Source: Delphinapterus leucas
Lineage: Eukaryota; Chordata; Mammalia; Artiodactyla; Monodontidae
DNA length: 64,000 nucleotides
Direction: 5' to 3'
Assembly (NCBI RefSeq): GCF_002288925.2
Contig: NW_022098037.1
Span: 5,644,287 to 5,708,286 of the forward strand
The position numbers and the translations under genes were made by a program. Under the pieces are notes generated by a model that had not been told where the DNA came from, did not search any database, and worked only from the letters and a program-made list of their open reading frames with translations. The number at the start of each line of letters is the position of its first letter. Position 1 is the stretch's first letter. Below are positions 26,818-37,331 of this stretch, in pieces.

Positions 26818-26875
26818 TATTCATTCATTCATTCATTTATGTATTTAGTTATTCATTCAGCCATTTATTCATTCA
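26818..26875. repeat. (ATTC)n-rich simple repeat
   Basis: Imperfect ATTC/TTCA units, continuing into an old dispersed repeat at about 26880-27080 ('tgggctaggaactggagatcca'). Confidence 0.8.
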
Positions 26876-27544
26876 ATCAATAAGTATTAACTCTGTATCT
26901 AATATGTACTTGGCAGTGGGCTAGGAACTGGAGATCCAGAGTGAGCTCTCCTGGAGCTGATGGTCCAATGGGGAGACAGACAGCCAAATCACCAAAAAAA
27001 CAAAGGGAGAATTACAACCGGACACACACTCAAAGAGGTGCCCAGTGCTATGAAAGTCTTGCTGGAGTCTTGACTGCTAGTGCTAGCCAAGAAGGCTGAG
27101 AAGCAAGGGGACTTGAGTGAGACAAATGAGTTGCCTAGGGTACAAAATGTAAGCAGCCCTTACTTTCAGGTTCATGGCCCTGGGGGCCTCTACTGCAAGT
27201 GCTTCTTTTACATCTAGTTAAAAATAAAGGTCAGCCACTCTTTGTGCCCCATTGTGTAACCTCCAGAGCACAGAAGCGCAAAAAGCTGTAGAGGTCTGTT
27301 GGGTTAAAAGCATTTTTATTGTACATCACCTGAAGGAAGTATACCTTTAAATGGAGACTTCAGAAACAGCAAAAGAAGTTTGAAAAGAAACAAAATAACA
27401 TAACAGGCAAACCCTGGAGAGTCTTACTTAATTGTGCATGCGATCAGCTAATGTTGAAATGCTTTAGGCAGACGTGACCTTGCAGAAATGCCAATTCACC
27501 CTCACTAGGCGTTGGTGAGCAGTTAGTGACAGTCTCAGTGGGAG

Positions 27545-27785
27545 CACTGTGTGAGAAAGCATGAATTTAGAGTTAGATGGTGGGTTTACATCCCTACTCT
27601 GCTTCTTACTAGTGGCATGACCTTGGAAAAGTTGCTTAATCTCTTATGAGCCTCAGTTTTCTCATTTATAATGTGTGTATATTAATACCTGCTTAGTTTA
27701 TTATAGATTAAATGAGATAACATAGCATGAAAGCTGCCACATAGTAAGCACTCATAAAATGGTAGATATTATTTTAATCTATCTC
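27545..27785 (+). mobile_element. MIR SINE (plus)
   Basis: 'gtggcatgaccttggaaaag', 'tgagcctcagttttctcatt', 'attaaatgagataacatagc' and 'acatagtaagcactcataaa' form a full forward MIR. Confidence 0.9.
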
Positions 27786-27999
27786 CACAAAAAATGTAAA
27801 GTTTACTATGATAGCAGTAAAGGCCATCTAGTTCCTGTAGGGCACCACCCTCAGAATAATGTGATCACAATGACCATATTGTTTGGAGGACATCATGTCT
27901 GACACGTGGTCACTACTGGCCACACGTTGTCCTTTAAATCTCTCTGCACTTCAGAAAGGATCTATTTTCTTAAATCTGTATTTTTGCCCTGTAAAAAAT

Positions 28000-28068
28000 T
28001 ATTGGGTTGGCCAAAAATTTCATAACATCATACAGAAAACCCGAATGAACTTCTGGGCCATCCCGATA
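28000..28068. mobile_element. Mariner-derived MITE, 69 bp
   Basis: Begins TA-'ttgggttggccaaaa' and ends 'ggccatcccga'-TA. The ends are near-inverted copies, and 'aaacccgaatgaactt' lies inside. This is the tiny internally deleted form of the cetartiodactyl mariner, which inserts at TA. No transposase is encoded. Confidence 0.85.
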
Positions 28069-28069
28069 C

Positions 28070-29040
28070 TTCAGTTTGATTGCTTCTGGGAAGACCAAAT
28101 CCCTGGAAAGATAAAACCTTTTTTTCTAGAGCTCCTTTCTCTTTTCCCCTAGGAACATTCTTCCAGCCTTGGGCTGAATCCAGGGCTTCCCCTGGGCATG
28201 AAATTATGATGGCTAGAAAAAGTTTACTTTTCTCCTGCCCTTTATGAATGGACTACATAGATATCCAACAAAATGTATGCTTTGCCACCAACAACTGGGT
28301 TCATCTGAGAAAAATGTCACCAAGGATGGTGACTTTGGGCGTGGAGAGGTCATAGGGTACCAGCGCAAGTAACTGGTTTTTATCTTCATCTTCTGAGAGC
28401 TGAGATTCTTCAAAATCAGAGTCAAGGCTATTTAATTGGAGCAAGGTCTTTCCAAGGTCTCTTGCAAATGGTTTGTGCTAAATCAGAGGAACTCCATACA
28501 CCATGAACTCCCTGTGACACACAGTATCTAAACAAGTACAAATTGATAACCAGAGAGTAGGAGTCCAGGCTACCAGTCACTCTGTGTCTTATCACATTAA
28601 AAACAAACAGTGCTTACCACTTCTGAAATTAATCCTGGGTCTTAAGTTATGGCTTACATTACACCATAGTACAAATAAACAAAAGTAAAATAAACATTTT
28701 GTCCCTGCTTCCACGCATACTCAAGGCTTAAACTTCATATCATCAGCCTGCTTTCTCTCCTTCCTCCTCCTCTTTGTATACGGTACTCAGGTCTCTTCCT
28801 TTCCATCTCTACAGAAACCACCCTGCTATGCACCTAATCATCTCACTTCCTGAATGAGAATTTCCTGAATCTTCCTCCTCTTTCACTGCTTGCCCTCCTC
28901 ATCCTGCCTTCTCGTAAGAGTAATCTTCTTGAACATAGATTTCATTGTGCCACTCAAAATTTCCAACAGCACCTCACTGACCACAGTTTGAGTCCCCAGA
29001 CATTTTATGGGAAGGAAGTACTTCCTCTTCAAAGCCTCAA
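28070..29040. other. First NR1H4 intron, no gene recognised
   Basis: L2-like C/T-rich text at about 28730-28930; otherwise unassigned. Confidence 0.4.
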
Positions 29041-29042
29041 GA

Positions 29043-29064
29043 GTGTGTGTGTGTGTGTGTGTGT
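29043..29064. repeat. (GT)n microsatellite
   Basis: 11 GT units. Confidence 0.9.
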
Positions 29065-29355
29065 AAGAGTATGGAAGAAACAGAGAATCCCTGTAGGAGT
29101 TTGCATATCTTTATAGATGAGGAACATTTTCACATATAGAATTTCATTCAATCTTTTTTATTATGAAATATTTCCAACATGCAAAACTAAGTAATATCAG
29201 CTTCGTTGTAATTACCCCCTAGTTTAAGGAGAGCATTACAGATGCTATGGAAATTCCCTGTGTACCTGCCCAGTCATTCTGGACCACTGTTCTGAATGTG
29301 GGTTCAACACTTCCATGCATGTCTCTATAGGTTAGACAGGGATCACAAGCTTTTT

Positions 29356-29669
29356 TTTTTTTTTTTTTAAATTATTATTTATTTATTTAATTTATTTTTG
29401 GCTGTGTCAGGATTTAGTTGCTGCACGCAGGATCTAGGTTGAGGCATGCGGGATCTTTCGTTGCGGTGTGCGGGCTTCTCTCTAGTTGTGGCGCACAGGT
29501 TTTCTTTAGTTGTGGCGCACAGGCTTCAGAGCGCATGGGCTCTGTAGCTGCGGTGCGCAGGCTTAGTTGCCCCGCGGCATGTGGGATCTTAGTTCCCTGG
29601 CCAGGGACCGAACCCCCGTCCCCTGCATTGGAAGGCGGATTCTTTACCACTGAACCACCAGGGAAGTCC
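29356..29669 (-). mobile_element. CHR-type SINE, long form
   Basis: T-rich tail, 'tttatttttggctgtgtcag', several 'agttgtggcgcacagg' repeats, then the tRNA-like head ending 'gaaccaccagggaagtcc'. Target-site duplication 'cacaagcttttt' at 29344-29355 and 29670-29681. It inserted very near the end of a hAT-type element that continues to about 29862. Confidence 0.93.
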
Positions 29670-29862
29670 CACAAGCTTTTTCTATAAAGGCCACAGAGTG
29701 AACATTTTAGGCTTTGCAGACCACGTGGACTGTGTTGCAACTACCTAACTCTGCCATTGTTGTGTGAAAACAGCCATAGACAATATGTAAACAAAAGGGC
29801 AAATTTGGTTCTGGGTGGACTGGATTTGGCCTGTGGATCATAGTTTGCTGACCCTTGCATTA
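29670..29862. mobile_element. hAT-type MER element
   Basis: 'tttttctataaaggccacag', 'gttgcaactacctaactctg', 'gatttggcctgtggatcata' and 'gtttgctgacccttg'. Same family as 17709, 33485 and 54228. Its first bases lie to the left of the inserted SINE. Confidence 0.8.
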
Positions 29863-29889
29863 GGGTATCAGTAGTAATATGTAGCATGG

Positions 29890-30195
29890 TTTTGCATATC
29901 TTTAAATTTATATACATTTTATCAAACGGTCCGTATTATTCTGCAACCTGATTCTTTTGCTCAATATGAAGTTTCTCAGTTTATCCATATGAATACTTAG
30001 TTCATTCATTTTAAGTGCTGTATAGCACTTATGAATATAATATACTTACAGAATAATGCATGTATTATTTCTTTATTGTACCCAACTTCTTGTTGATTGA
30101 CATTTATGATGTTTCCAGCTTTTTACTATTGGAAACAATGCAGTAAAAATTTTGTACATGTCACCCTATATATACGAACACTTATGAAGTGTTAC
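29890..30195 (-). mobile_element. Old L1 (L1M-type) fragment
   Basis: 'tttatccatatgaatacttag' and 'tttccagctttttactattgg' resemble reversed ancient L1 ORF2/3' text. Diverged. Confidence 0.5.
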
Positions 30196-30349
30196 CTTTT
30201 AATCTTTACAGCAGTCCTATTATTTAGACTTTTAAACATGCAGCTGAGGCTCAGGGTGTAGTATGGGGGCAGGGTGTTAAGTGAATAGTTGCAGGTCATA
30301 CATGAAGCTGTGAAAGGTCAACACTGGTTCTCCATTCTAATGTTCCTTG

Positions 30350-30605
30350 TTTAAAAAAAATTTTATTGAAGTATAGTTGATTTACAATGTTGTGTTAATT
30401 TCTTCTGTACAGCAAAGTGACTCAGTTACACACACACACACATATTCTTTTTCATATTCGTTTCCATTATGGTTTGTCACAGGATATTGAATATAGTTCC
30501 CTGTGCTGTATAGTAGGACCTTGTTGTTAATCCATTCTATATAAATAGTTTGCCTCTGCTAATCCCAAATTCCCATTCTTTCCCTCTCCTTTCTAATCTT
30601 CTCAT
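30350..30605 (-). mobile_element. L1 3' end, older cetartiodactyl type
   Basis: 'attttattgaagtatagttg', 'cagcaaagtgactcagttac' and 'ttccctgtgctgtatagtag' mark a reversed L1 3'UTR. Confidence 0.85.
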
Positions 30606-30617
30606 TGCCTCCCCACC

Positions 30618-30740
30618 CCGAATTTTTTTGGGCCGCGCCATGTGACATGTGAGATCTCAGTTCCCCGATCAGGGGTTGAACCTGCACCTCCTGCATTGGA
30701 AATGCGGAGTCTTAACCACTGGACCACCAGGGAAGTCCCA
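30618..30740 (-). mobile_element. CHR-type SINE, short form
   Basis: 'gggccgcgccatgtgacatg' to 'gaccaccagggaagtccca', reversed, immediately beside the L1 end. No convincing target-site duplication found. Confidence 0.88.
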
Positions 30741-31379
30741 TGCTTCATCCCCCTTGACATCTGTACTAGATCACAGCTATTATTTCTGTGTATGCATAAC
30801 ACTGCTAGCTGCGATGGGGGCTACAAAAGTAATGTAAGCTATGATTCCTGCCTTCTAGGAGTTTACAATATAGTGGAGAAGACAACAGATGCAGTTAAAT
30901 CATTAATGACCACATGAGGAGGGGGAAGATAAATGACAGGGGATGCATCCATGGAGAAGTTGGGAAATAAATGGAAAAATAATCTACAAAATTGAGAGTT
31001 ATAAAAATATATTTGAATAAATGGAGATATACCTTGCCCCTGAAAGGCAAAACTGAATGTTATAAAGATATAAATCTTCCTACCTAAATATATAGGGATT
31101 TGGTACCATATCAAACTCCCAAAGAAACTTTTTTTTTTAATGTGATACAAGATGTGATAGTTTATCACAGAGAATGAGAAGGTGAGAATACCTTAGAAAA
31201 TGTTGAAAAAGAATGAACAATAACAGGAAAACATGATGTTGAAACAGATGTAACTGTATGATCAATGAAAAACTAAATTCAGTCTCAATAAAAGAAAAAT
31301 TATAAATCAATGGGAAAGGGGAAAAGTATTCAACAAGCAATTCTGACAAAATTCACCCTGTACTAAAAACTAAAAATAA

Positions 31380-31583
31380 GGGGCTTCCCTGGTGGCGCAG
31401 TGGTTGAGAGTCCGCCTGCCGATGCAGGGGACACGGGTTCGTGCCCCGGTCCGGGAGGATCCCACATGTCGCGGAGCGGCTGAGCCCGTGAGCCCGTGAG
31501 CCATGGCCGCTGAGCCTGCGCGTCCGGAGCCTGTGCTCCGCAACGGGAGAGGCCACAGCAATGAGAGGCCCGCGTACCAAAAA
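31380..31583 (+). mobile_element. CHR-type SINE, young-looking
   Basis: Complete forward copy from 'ggcttccctggtggcgcag' to 'gaggcccgcgtacc' plus A-tail. A-box-like and B-box-like ('ggttcgtgcc') promoter elements are present. Exact 15-bp target-site duplication 'aaaaactaaaaataa' (31365-31379 and 31584-31598). A small local repeat of 'gagcccgt' is present in the body. Confidence 0.95.
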
Positions 31584-31619
31584 AAAAACTAAAAATAAAA
31601 AGCAATAAAAGTAAGCTTT

Positions 31620-32060
31620 AAAAAAATCTAATGTATTTAACTACATACAATGCAAATCTTTTCAAGTAAAATTAAAAGACAAATGAAAATGTTTGTAGTA
31701 AATATACCAGAATGCTAATACATTCAATATACAAAGAACTCCTCTAAGTCAATTTAAAAAAAAAGAACACTTCCATAGAAAAATGGCAAAGAACATAAAA
31801 AATGGAAAGAAACTATCACATCTAGACAATATAAATTTTTTTTTCAATTTCACTCATATTCAAGGAATGCAATTTAATACAGTGAGATAGGATTTGTCAC
31901 TGGCAAATTAGAAAAGATTGTTGAAAGTGGGAGTAGGTAATGCCAATGACGTTGTGATGAGACAGGCACTCTTATCCACTGTTGGTGGGAGTGTAAATTG
32001 GAACGAAATTACAGAATGCCACCTGACATTTTGTAAATGCTTTTCTGTATTGTCTGAATT
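31620..32060 (+). mobile_element. Old L1 ORF2/3' fragment
   Basis: 'atatacaaagaactcctcta', 'aaaaatggcaaagaacataaa' and 'ccactgttggtgggagtgtaa' are the ORF2 C-terminal landmarks of ancient L1s in forward orientation; the frames are destroyed. Confidence 0.8.
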
Positions 32061-33480
32061 TTCTGCAATGACCCTTTTATTTAAAAAACACTTTCATTTG
32101 GAAAATAAATTTTAACAAATTTTCAGGAAAACAGTGCATGAAGTTAGAGAAGGCATTTTTCTTTATCTGCTCTGATTCCAAACTTAATACTTTGTGTGTT
32201 AACACATACATGAATTCACCTGAATAGAAATGATGGCTTCCTGCTAGCTGGGCTTTTATTACTAACTCCAGAGAATTCTTAGGCTCTCTGTCTGCAGTTG
32301 CTCAAAGTTCATTATTTAATCAGAACCTTTACCCATATTTCTAAGAAGGTGTTCTTCCCCTAGTACGTGTGCTCTGTCAGTGCTGGCTAGGGCTGTTGCC
32401 CAACAATCCTGTCTTCTGTCTGCATGCTCTTTCCTCCATACCAAACTGCTTTCTCCACTCGTGCTGTGACATGGGAGAGAGTGAACCACCCTATTTGCAG
32501 AGAAAGTCTAATAAGCATTAATAATAACAGCTAATAATAAACTTAATCCAGAAAAATTTTTATCTAAACACTTAAAATCTTAAAGTCATTAGAAATTTTT
32601 AAAATCCAAATTTATATACAAAATTTAGTCATAGAAAAGTATGATAGAATGATCAATAATAGACATTCAACCATTAAAATGTGCTACATTAAGGTAAAAT
32701 TCTGCAGTGAAGTGGAATGAAATGGGAACTCAAAAAAGGACAGGAATGGTTAAAAATTTTTCCAAATTTTAAAGAACATTTTCTTGTATTTCTTAGAAGG
32801 ATGAAGAAGGATATTAAGTTGCTGTGGTATTTAGATTTAATTGAATAGATCTGAGTAATGTAATGACATGTAAAAATGCCAATTTTTGCAATATGTCAGA
32901 AATTACATTTTTTGCAACTACTTTATTTTTCAGTGAAAAACTTTAGATGTCAACCCAAAAATGTGTTGAGGGAGCATAGTGTTTTTTAAAACTTCGTTTA
33001 GGGGGGAAACAAAAAAAATTCAAAGGCCACTAGAGTACAGAATACCCATTGCTTATTCTGAACCTATAAAATGACTCCTTATATGAAAGGGAGGATTCAA
33101 AGGGGAAAAAAAGACTCCAGAGCTAAGATCTTCCTTAGAACTTGCAGGGCGTTATTCTCCTATTGCATTTCTTCCCCTAAAAAGAGGGTGAAGGGTATTA
33201 GAGAAAGGACACAGAAGTAACCCTCATGAAAGAAATAACATAAGTGGAAACGCTTGCCAAATGCTTGGGACATAGTAGGTGCTCATTTAAATCACTTAAG
33301 GCAATTAAGGCTAAAGCTGCCAAACCCAGGAAGGAGCTGTTAAGAGGTAAAGAAGACCCTACTATCATGGGATGTATACAATTAAGTTGATTTATATCTC
33401 CAAGGTACTCATTACAGTTATTCATAGTTTACCTATGATGTTACTTTGATTTTTTTTTAAATTTCTTCTGTTATTTGTTT
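32061..33480. other. First NR1H4 intron, unassigned
   Basis: A+T-rich sequence with no gene or clear repeat except MIR-like scraps near 33260-33290. Confidence 0.4.
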
Positions 33481-33484
33481 AAGG

Positions 33485-33812
33485 CAGGAATTAAACTTTT
33501 TCTGCAAAGGCTAGATGGTAAATCTTGGCTTTATGGGTCATACAGTGTGTGTTGCAACTACTCAACTCTGCCACTGAGAAAGAAGCCATAGATAGTCCAG
33601 AAACAAATGGATGTGGCTGTGGGCCAATAAAACTTTATTTATAAACACTTAAATGTGAATTTCATGTAATTTTCACATGTCATGAAATATTTTTCTTCTG
33701 ATTTTTTCCCAACTATTTGAAAATGTAAAACCATTCTTAGCTCACAGGCTTTACAAAACCAGGTGGCGGGGCCAGCTTTGGCCTGCGGGCAATAGTGTGC
33801 CAGACTCCAGTT
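33485..33812. mobile_element. hAT-type MER element, long copy
   Basis: 'aaactttttctgcaaaggct', 'gttgcaactactcaactctg', 'ccaataaaactttatttata' and the right end 'ggcctgcgggcaatag'. This is the most complete copy of the family seen at 17709, 29670 and 54228. Confidence 0.85.
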
Positions 33813-35520
33813 TAAGGTATGGAGCCCTTTATGTTAAGAGAGGGCATAGTATCAGAAGGATACACAAGAAACCAGCTATGGCGGTTGGTAAGGGAAATGC
33901 ATGACAGAGCTAAAAGGAAGACTTATTTTTCAGTGTACTGTTTGAATTGCTTACTATGTGCTTGTGTTACCATTTCAAAAATGAAAGAGTTTCCTATTTA
34001 TTAAACCCCTTCAGGAATCATAAACCAACAGACCTGATTTGAGCAGACTCGGTCAACTGTCTGGATTCTGGAGGGCTTTTTGTTATTGGCTAATCAGGGG
34101 CACCCACGTAGGGGATCTCCAGCCAGGGGTTATAACCCAAATGATGCAGAATTAGGAGAATTGGACTTTCATTCAGGCGAGAAACTGGTACATTTTGTCC
34201 CTTTTGCCAATAGGAGAATGAAATCCTAGTCTTGTGCCATTTCTCCAGGAAGAGCATGCCGAGTGTCAGAGAGTTTGGCAGAACTAAGCAGTAGAAACAA
34301 TTAATACAGATTATTTGATTGAGCCAACATTTCTTAGGGGCCTATTGTGTGCCAGGTACTTGAATTAAAGATGCCAAGTTTATATGAATATATAGAGGAA
34401 AATATAAGAATCCAGAATGAAAATGAGCATACATGGAAAATACTAGAGAGTTGTAATGTGCTGTGGAAGTATGGGGGAGCTTGGTGACCAGGATGGAAAG
34501 TTAAAAAAGACAAATGTGAGAAAAAGCACAGAGGGAAACCCAAAGTAAGAGTCACAGAGCTGAAATCTCCTATTGTTTTTTAAAGACCAGAGCAAATATG
34601 TCTTAAATGACAGAGGGTAACTTTGGATTGAATATTAGGAAAAATTCCTGACTTTGCTCATTTGTGGATTCCTGGAAATTATTATTATGGGAAACTGTTG
34701 AATTTTCTACTCCAAAGATAAGGGTAACTATTTAAAACAATAATTGCCTAAATTTGGGGGGAGCTTTTCAACCTACTTATATGATATGCAGACACATATA
34801 CACAATTGTTATACATAATTCATATATATATTAAAATATACACATTGAATAGATACCTATACAATTCATATGCACATCGTGAAAGTTGCATTTCCCTAGT
34901 TCTCAGCTAGCTTATGAGTATGAATGAGGTCCCATCAATAGTGACAACTGAACTTTTACTGGCTTATTCCTCAGGACCTCCAGTTCCCTATCAGAGGCCT
35001 CCTCCCCCTGCAGGTATTTCAGGAATGCCCTGAGGTCTCTTTATGTTTTTTCATAATCAAGTCTACTCTGGCCACTTCTTCCACTACTTTTGGTGTCCAT
35101 GGGGGAGAGCAGTGCCCAACCAGTGGTCACAGTTCCTCTGCTGGGCACATCTCCACAGGTTATGGTGATACCTGGCGTGATACTGCTGTTTCACAATTGC
35201 CCCAGAAAGGCCTGGAGTCCTCTTGGAGTCAAAGCTCCACTGTGATACACGGCAGAGTTGTTTGAGGGTGAGGGTGGAGTTGAAATGAGCTCTCTCCTAC
35301 TTTTTGCATTCTTTTGGAAGATCTATCCTACACTTCAGTACTTCCAGACTCATATTTATTTATAACCCTTTCCCTTCTCACCTCAGGGTGGCAAGAAGGC
35401 CTCTTGAATCTAGTTTGGGTTGGTCAAACACTGTGCCACATTGAGAATTACACATTCCTCTAAGGACTGAGGCTTTACTTTGAGGTGAAGATCATGGTTC
35501 CTGGTTCCTTCTGACTTTAG
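33813..35520. other. First NR1H4 intron, no gene recognised
   Basis: No exon landmarks; only weak MIR-like text near 34335-34370. Confidence 0.35.
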
Positions 35521-35599
35521 GATGGGTTTTCTCCTAAAAAGCCCCTTGGCTTACTGGACAGTAGACTTTGGTAGGGCCAGGCCATTGGTTACCAGATGG

Positions 35600-36035
35600 A
35601 CCCAGATGTGTCTGCATTCCCACAGTGGACACAGCTTGTATCATTTCACAGGAGCTGCTCTCTCTCTCATTTCTTCAACTTCTCTGGCGTATTCAGATGT
35701 GACCTAGTATTGCCTACCTTTAAAAATTACCCTCAAAACCACATTTTCCTCCAGCTACTTCTCTACCTCAACTCCTTTTCACACCCAGACTCTCCCCATC
35801 AGAGCATCCTCATCTTTGCCTTCATCAACAGCTTTTAAGTTAATACGTAATCATCTATGTATTCCTGTGATTGTTTTTTAATGTCTTTATTCCTCATTAA
35901 GCTTGATGTCATAGATTTTGGATGATTTTTTTTCCTTTAACCATTTTATTTCCAAAGATCCAACACAGAGGTTAGTTCAGAGTAAGTCCTCAATAAATAT
36001 TTGTTGAAAACATGAATAAATGAATGAACGCAGCA
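35600..36035 (+). mobile_element. L2 LINE 3' end
   Basis: 'attaagcttgatgtcataga', 'tccaacacagaggttagttc' and 'cctcaataaatatttgttga' followed by 'aatgaatgaacg' give a typical L2 end. The upstream boundary is vague. Confidence 0.65.
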
Positions 36036-36359
36036 AATGTAGTCTGGTGTACTACCTTACCATCAGCCAGATGTCTGCTTGAGCTGTCACTTCTGCTTGA
36101 GCTGGAACATTTTGCTGAGTGAGGGAGAAAGAAATAGAGACATGAATGGTAGGGAAGGTCTAATGAAATAAATATTTGTCCAACAAAAACCCTGTATTCT
36201 CTTTCTGAGTAGCAAGTATAAGTAGGTATTTGTAAACGAAATGATTTCTTGGTGGAGATAGGATGAAAGGTTTAGAAAATCATCCTCAGAAAACAGCCTT
36301 GGAGAAAAGTTCTGATAGCATACATTTTCATTATTCAACTTTTCTCATTACTTTTTCAG

Positions 36360-36544
36360 GGAGGTAGGAGACATTGGAAGGAAGGAAGAAAGGAAGGAAG
36401 GAAGGAAGGAAGGAAGGAAGGAAGGAAGGAAGGAAGGAAGGAAGAAAACAAGACCTAGAGATATAGCTAGAAGTGAACACTGCATATCTTGGATTTTTGG
36501 AGGCATTCTGGACATCTCCTCAGGATGAAACTTCAGACATTTTG
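36360..36544 (+). other. NR1H4: NR1H4 non-coding exon 2 with GGAA repeat
   Basis: Starts 'ggaggtaggagacattgg' after the acceptor 'tactttttcag' (AG at 36358-36359) and ends 'gaaacttcagacattttg' before the donor 'gtgaga' at 36545. The ends and the part 'gaagtgaacactgc', 'ttctggacat' and 'ctcaggatgaaacttcagac' match the human NR1H4 leader as I remember it. In place of a short purine-rich human segment this genome has about 70 bp of GGAA repeat (36376-36445), making the exon about 185 bp. It also holds the ATG of a second upstream ORF. Confidence 0.85.
36376..36445 (+). repeat. (GGAA)n microsatellite in 5'UTR exon
   Basis: About 16-17 GGAA units with one early GAAA interruption, lying inside the non-coding exon 36360-36544. 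A second, shorter GGAA run is at 36735-36750 in the next intron. Confidence 0.95.
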
Positions 36545-37209
36545 GTGAGATTTACCACTTTTTTTTTTTACCATAACTTCTTTTACCCTAGTTAAATATA
36601 TGACCAAGGTAGACCATGAGAGTGCAAATGCAAGCCCCTGAAATTTTCTCTAAAAGGCTAAATTAAAGATGATCTTGGGTGAACACTTTTTGAATTTTTT
36701 ATCTGCTAATATGATGCCTACTCGACTTAAGAAAGAAGGAAGGAAGGAAGTTGTCTTGAACCACTTTTGTGTCTTTGCAAAGACCTGTTCAACTTTAGAA
36801 TAAAATTTAAGATAATAAATCATCAATTCATCCCATTTTAATCAAGCCTTTTATATCTGTTTCTGTTTTTTCTACATGTAAAAGAAATAAAGACATAACT
36901 AAAATATCATCATATCTTGCCCAAATCTCCCAAGTGCTGAAACAAATGAAAACATATGTTTTCCCAGATAAATTAGAGAGTATCTATTCTGAAAGCACAT
37001 ATCTTAGATATTTGTCCAAATGAGGTGTAAAAATGGTAAATGTTGAGGAAAGATATGTACAGAAAAGCTATGATAAAATGTCTACAAAGGGAGCCATATG
37101 TGCTTTTTAAAATTAGCTTGCTCTCTCTCTCTCCCTCTCTTTCATAATCACCTCCCTACCCTTCCCAAACACTCTATGTATTTATTTACCTTTCAGGGGA
37201 TTTTTTTGA
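36525..37209 (+). promoter_or_regulatory. Upstream ORF 2 across an NR1H4 splice junction
   Basis: ATG at 36525 (A at -3) opens a frame that crosses the 36544/37197 junction and stops at TGA 37207-37209, giving 10 residues, MKLQTFWGFF. As I recall it the human leader encodes an almost identical peptide at the same place. The coding ATG of alpha1/alpha2 lies 43 bases after the stop, a distance at which re-initiation is inefficient. The effect on translation is inference. Confidence 0.55.
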
Positions 37210-37331
37210 AGACCACCATAACGAAGATACATTCTCAAACAGAAAAGTTTGGATGGGATCAAAAATGAATCTCATTGAACACTCCCACTTACCTGCCACA
37301 GATGAATTTTCTCTTTCTGACAATTTATTTG
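37197..37331 (+). other. NR1H4: NR1H4 exon with alpha1/alpha2 start codon
   Basis: The acceptor 'tttatttacctttcag' (AG at 37195-37196) is preceded by a CT-rich tract at about 37120-37143. The first 56 bases are 5'UTR ('tttttttgaagaccacca'). The coding part begins at 37253, and the exon ends in phase 1 before the donor 'gtaagt' at 37332. The upstream partner exon is 36360-36544. Confidence 0.92.
37253..37331 (+). CDS. NR1H4: FXR N-terminus, alpha1/alpha2 isoforms (partial)
   Basis: Encodes [20 protein letters not shown] and then LSDNLF plus the first base of a Gly codon, 26 codons and one base. This is the N-terminus of FXR-alpha1/alpha2, a nuclear receptor that binds bile acids and controls bile acid, lipid and glucose genes as an RXR heterodimer. 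The Gly codon is completed at 51945-51946 (GVLTEQ). The start has G at +4 but T at -3, a middling context; Met5 is a possible leaky start. Against the human sequence as I remember it there are four conservative changes. Confidence 0.95.

Noticed and set aside
31380..31460. tRNA-like sequence with A-box and B-box
   Set aside because: It is the tRNA-derived head of a SINE with target-site duplications, not a functional tRNA gene.
36376..36445. Regular repeat that could suggest a CRISPR-like array
   Set aside because: A plain tetranucleotide microsatellite with no spacers, in a vertebrate genome.
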